Both the position numbers and the translations under genes were made by a program. 64,000 nucleotides of DNA from Ursus arctos (Eukaryota > Chordata > Mammalia > Carnivora > Ursidae). The DNA lies in contig NW_026622786.1 of NCBI RefSeq assembly GCF_023065955.2, positions 41,960,938 to 42,024,937 of the forward strand. Reading direction: 5' to 3'. Positions 63,201 through 64,000 of the stretch are shown here, in pieces. The notes below the pieces were generated by a model. That model was not told the DNA's origin and did not search any database. It saw nothing but the letters and a program-made list of their open reading frames with translations. Position 1 is the first letter of the stretch; every line of letters begins with the position of its first letter.

Positions 63201-64000
63201 TTTCCTTCTTGTCTTTCCCTTCTTTAGGCTGGTAATCCTGGTGGACCTGGACCTGGTGGTCGAGGAAGAGGTAGAGGTCAAGGCAACTGGAACATGGGAC
63301 CACCTGGTGGACTACAGGAATTTAATTTCATTGTACCAACTGGGAAAACTGGATTAATAATAGGAAAAGGCAATGTATTTTTTTTTTTTTTAAAGATTTT
63401 ATTTATTTATTTGACAGAGATAGAGACAGCCACCGAGAGAGGGAACACAAGCAGGGGGAGTGGGAGAGGAAGAAGCAGGCTCATAGCGGAGGAGCCTGAT
63501 GTGGGGCTCGATCCCAGAACGCCGGGATCACGCCCTGAGCCGAAGGCAGGCGCTTAACCGCTGTGCCACCCAGGCGCCCCAAGGCAATGTATTTTAAACG
63601 CTTAATGTTTTAATGTGTGGGTAAAAATTTAACACATGAACTGATTTTTCTGGATGCTATTTCTGTTGTAAACCAGTAGCAGTGATTTTTCCTTGACTGT
63701 ATCTTACGTTGATTTGTAACAAAAACAAATGGAGGACCTTATATATAAAATAAAAGTGGGATTTGAATCACATTGGCTTCTAGAGAGGGGACCAACAGTT
63801 TTAATTATTAATGTAAGAAACTTTTGTGTCATTTGTTTTTTCCTGACTCACATCTTTTTAAAGTTTGTTATTTTTTAATAAGTGTGTTAGTTTATGTTAC
63901 TTTTAAAAGCAGTTTATTTGAACCAATTTTTTTTTTATTGTAGTTTGCAAGCTGCAATTTATTTATTTTAAAAAAATTTTTTATTATGTTAGTCACCATA
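51109..64000 (+). CDS. FUBP1: FUBP1, far upstream element (FUSE)-binding protein 1 (5' part, 13 exons; runs off the window)
   Basis: Exons: 51109-51228, 56365-56455, 58188-58226, 58716-58755, 59199-59251, 59345-59416, 59538-59595, 61701-61863, 61955-62053, 62178-62279, 62533-62635, 62736-62836 and 63228-63369. All phases join, giving 394 codons. The product is a nuclear single-stranded DNA/RNA-binding protein that activates MYC through the FUSE element and affects splicing. Visible: N-terminal poly-Gly then a predicted helix ([20 protein letters not shown]), an NLS-like [10 protein letters not shown]1 with GRGG at 117-120, KH2 with GKGG at 202-205, KH3 with GRNG at 292-295, an RGRGRGQG linker, and the start of KH4. 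The poly-Gly start and the S/R exon 5 boundary distinguish it from FUBP3 and KHSRP. The end of KH4 and the Tyr-rich activation domain lie beyond 64000. Confidence 0.97.
54822..54939 (-). mobile_element. Old SINEC in FUBP1 intron 1
   Basis: T14 then AAGTTTTTATTTATTTATTT ... CAACCAGGTGCCCCCCCCCC; carries a C10 tract at its head. Confidence 0.85.
55325..55520 (+). repeat. MIR-like element in FUBP1 intron 1
   Basis: ACTATGTAACCTGAGTTAAG, TTCTACTGTAAAATGGATCA and GGGGTTGTTGTGATGAGTCA follow the MIR order. Confidence 0.7.
56365..56455 (+). CDS. FUBP1: FUBP1 exon 2
   Basis: TTTTTTAAG|ATT acceptor; GGAG|GTAAGT donor, phase 1. Encodes [20 protein letters not shown] then [10 protein letters not shown] (residues 41-70), completing the N-terminal helix and the KRPLED nuclear-localisation-like patch. 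Confidence 0.96.
57309..57371 (+). CDS. FUBP1: FUBP1 alternative cassette exon 2b (predicted)
   Basis: A pyrimidine-rich acceptor (TATTTTATGTGTAG|AT) opens a 63-nt exon in the phase left by exon 2. It inserts 21 residues including [20 protein letters not shown] and rejoins exon 3 in frame (FK|DQPDAKK). No GT lies at the needed place; the donor is AAAG|GCAGGA, a GC-type site. I recall FUBP1 isoforms with this insert but cannot verify that here. Read-through past the GC donor meets TAA at 57407 and AATAAA at 57416, so the exon could also act as a short 3' terminal exon. Confidence 0.7.
57416..57421 (+). promoter_or_regulatory. FUBP1: Candidate intronic polyadenylation signal in FUBP1 intron 2
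   Basis: AATAAA seven bases after the in-frame stop of the extended exon 2b, with a GU-rich stretch (TATGTGTCTG) about 40 bp downstream. This is the usual layout of a functional poly(A) site. Usage is an inference. Confidence 0.4.
58188..58226 (+). CDS. FUBP1: FUBP1 exon 3
   Basis: 39-nt microexon-sized exon, TTTTGCAG|AT...GACT|GTAAGT. Encodes [13 protein letters not shown] in the basic linker before KH1. It keeps phase 1 at both ends and so could be skipped without a frameshift. Confidence 0.95.
58716..58755 (+). CDS. FUBP1: FUBP1 exon 4
   Basis: 40-nt exon between TTTTTTGGTAG and GTATAG. Encodes [13 protein letters not shown] and two bases of the next codon, in the linker before KH1. The donor CAAAG|GTATAG is weak. 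Confidence 0.93.
59199..59251 (+). CDS. FUBP1: FUBP1 exon 5 (start of KH1, NAGNAG acceptor)
   Basis: The acceptor reads TTAGCAG. Using the first AG starts the exon at 59199 and gives [12 protein letters not shown]; using the second starts at 59202 and gives [11 protein letters not shown], lacking one serine (residue 97). Donor TTTA|GTAAGT. Encodes the KH1 beginning VPDGMVGFI. Confidence 0.94.
59345..59416 (+). CDS. FUBP1: FUBP1 exon 6 (KH1 GXXG loop)
   Basis: CTAG|TAATTGG...CCTG|GTAATG. Encodes [20 protein letters not shown] then QIAP. GRGG (117-120) is the nucleic-acid-gripping loop of KH1. Confidence 0.96.
59538..59595 (+). CDS. FUBP1: FUBP1 exon 7 (KH1 C-terminal part)
   Basis: TTGTAG|ACAGT...GTCCA|GTAAGT. 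Encodes [19 protein letters not shown] and the first two bases of Q158, the second half of KH1. Confidence 0.95.
59596..61700 (+). repeat. FUBP1 intron 7 with sense-oriented L2 and a SINE
   Basis: About 59.63-61.33 kb resembles a decayed L2 in plus orientation, including a TCCCTGGAACATTTTTCC block and an L2-type 3' end with a TACCTAGAATAGTACCTG-like segment. It is split by a SINE at 60400-60583 flanked by ATCTTTTTCTTG-type direct repeats. No exon seen inside. Confidence 0.6.
60400..60583 (+). mobile_element. SINEC in FUBP1 intron 7
   Basis: GAGGCACCCGGGTGGCACAG head, shortened tail; flanks ATCTTTTTCTTG on both sides. Confidence 0.9.
61701..61863 (+). CDS. FUBP1: FUBP1 exon 8 (KH1-KH2 linker, KH2 start)
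   Basis: TTAACAG|ATCAGC...CTTCAG|GTATTC. Encodes [20 protein letters not shown], a linker [12 protein letters not shown], and KH2 through [20 protein letters not shown] with GKGG at 202-205. Intron 7 upstream (2.1 kb) is filled with a sense-oriented L2. Confidence 0.96.
61955..62053 (+). CDS. FUBP1: FUBP1 exon 9 (KH2)
   Basis: GATTAATAG|GAGCGG...GTTCAG|GTAAAC, 33 codons in phase 0. Encodes [20 protein letters not shown] through GDPYKVQ, the core of KH2. Confidence 0.96.
62178..62279 (+). CDS. FUBP1: FUBP1 exon 10 (KH2 end, linker)
   Basis: TACTTCAG|CAAGCC...ATAGAT|GTAAGT, 34 codons. Encodes [20 protein letters not shown] and [14 protein letters not shown], the last helix of KH2 and the KH2-KH3 linker. 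Confidence 0.96.
62533..62635 (+). CDS. FUBP1: FUBP1 exon 11 (KH3 GXXG loop)
   Basis: TATAAG|GTCCCC...CCAG|GTGAGT. Encodes [20 protein letters not shown] and [18 protein letters not shown] at 292-295 is the KH3 loop; the polar N in place of G is, from memory, normal for KH3 of this family. Confidence 0.96.
62736..62836 (+). CDS. FUBP1: FUBP1 exon 12 (KH3 end)
   Basis: TTTGAAG|ATGATGG...GTTCAG|GTTTGA. Encodes [20 protein letters not shown] and [15 protein letters not shown] recall TTPERIAQ in human, so D here would be a conservative substitution. The GTTTGA donor is weak. Confidence 0.95.
63228..63369 (+). CDS. FUBP1: FUBP1 exon 13 (RG-rich linker, KH4 start; GC donor)
   Basis: CTTTAG|GCTGGT acceptor. 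Encodes [20 protein letters not shown], then [20 protein letters not shown] and TGLIIGK. The frame and the family motif [10 protein letters not shown] place the donor at AAAG|GCAATG (63369|63370), a GC-AG type site. The only nearby GT (63375) would put Asn in the KH4 GXXG loop. The SINE starts 12 bp later, and its TSD repeats the splice site at 63581-63595. The open frame running on into the SINE ends at a stop at 63555-63557. Confidence 0.88.
63382..63580 (-). mobile_element. Young SINEC in FUBP1 intron 13, next to the splice donor
   Basis: Full-length reverse-oriented CAN-SINE: poly(T), then AAAGATTTTATTTATTTATT, then the tRNA-like head ending CACCCAGGCGCCCC. The 15-bp TSD AAGGCAATGTATTTT is perfect at 63367-63381 and 63581-63595. 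The pre-insertion site on the minus strand reads TTT/AAAA, the L1 endonuclease preference. The intact TSD suggests a recent event. Confidence 0.95.
63960..64000 (-). repeat. Possible edge of a carnivore L1 3' region
   Basis: The last 40 bases (T-rich tract followed by TTATTATGTTAGTCACCATA) resemble what I recall of a reverse-oriented carnivore L1 3' untranslated region. The fragment is cut by the window edge. Confidence 0.4.

Noticed and set aside
63375..63380. GT donor (GTATTT) for FUBP1 exon 13
   Set aside because: Would extend the exon by 6 nt, place Asn in the KH4 GXXG loop and leave phase 0 where the motif split requires phase 1.

Overview
This 64 kb window is mammalian nuclear DNA from a carnivoran, most likely a caniform and probably a bear or close relative. 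The evidence is about 38 tRNA-Lys-type CAN-SINE (SINEC) copies on both strands. The ten youngest are full length, carry target-site duplications (TSDs), and mostly share a head starting GGGGCGCCTGGGTGGCACAG and a tail of AAATAAATAAATAAAATCTT plus poly(A). The assignment to bears rests on recall of this SINE subfamily and is an inference. No bacterial, phage or CRISPR feature is present.

Two protein-coding genes are supported, arranged head to head. DNAJB4 (HSP40 co-chaperone, minus strand) is complete in three coding exons, 18711-18501, 11996-11428 and 10056-9823, giving 337 aa. It has a compact promoter at about 18.9-19.0 kb with a TATA-like box, a heat-shock-element core and a CRE-like site. 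FUBP1 (FUSE-binding protein 1, plus strand) starts at 51109 in a CpG island. It runs off the right edge with 13 coding exons visible, encoding KH1, KH2, KH3 and the first part of KH4 (about 394 aa). KH4's remainder and the tyrosine-rich C-terminal region lie outside the window.

Layout: 1-9.8 kb is repeat-rich intergenic DNA plus the DNAJB4 3'UTR. 9.8-18.7 kb is DNAJB4. 19-50.5 kb is a 32 kb interval with no recognisable protein gene, made largely of SINEs, nested L1s (25.2-28.5 kb), reverse-oriented L2s, MIRs, DNA-transposon fossils and a U6-L1 chimeric retropseudogene. 50.5-51.3 kb is the FUBP1 CpG-island promoter, and 51.1-64 kb is FUBP1.

The most interesting signals are: (1) a young SINE inserted 12 bp inside FUBP1 intron 13, whose TSD duplicates the 5' splice site of the exon carrying the KH4 GXXG loop; (2) that splice site is best read as a non-canonical GC donor; (3) a 63-nt, frame-preserving cassette exon in FUBP1 intron 2, also with a GC donor, whose read-through reaches an in-frame stop and AATAAA; (4) a NAGNAG acceptor at FUBP1 exon 5; (5) a U6-L1 chimera with clear TSDs; (6) three TCTCGCGA elements and two E2F-like sites in the FUBP1 island. 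DNAJB4 acts with HSP70 in cytosolic protein folding. FUBP1 is a nuclear single-stranded nucleic-acid-binding regulator of MYC and splicing. Their proximity is positional, and no shared pathway is claimed.
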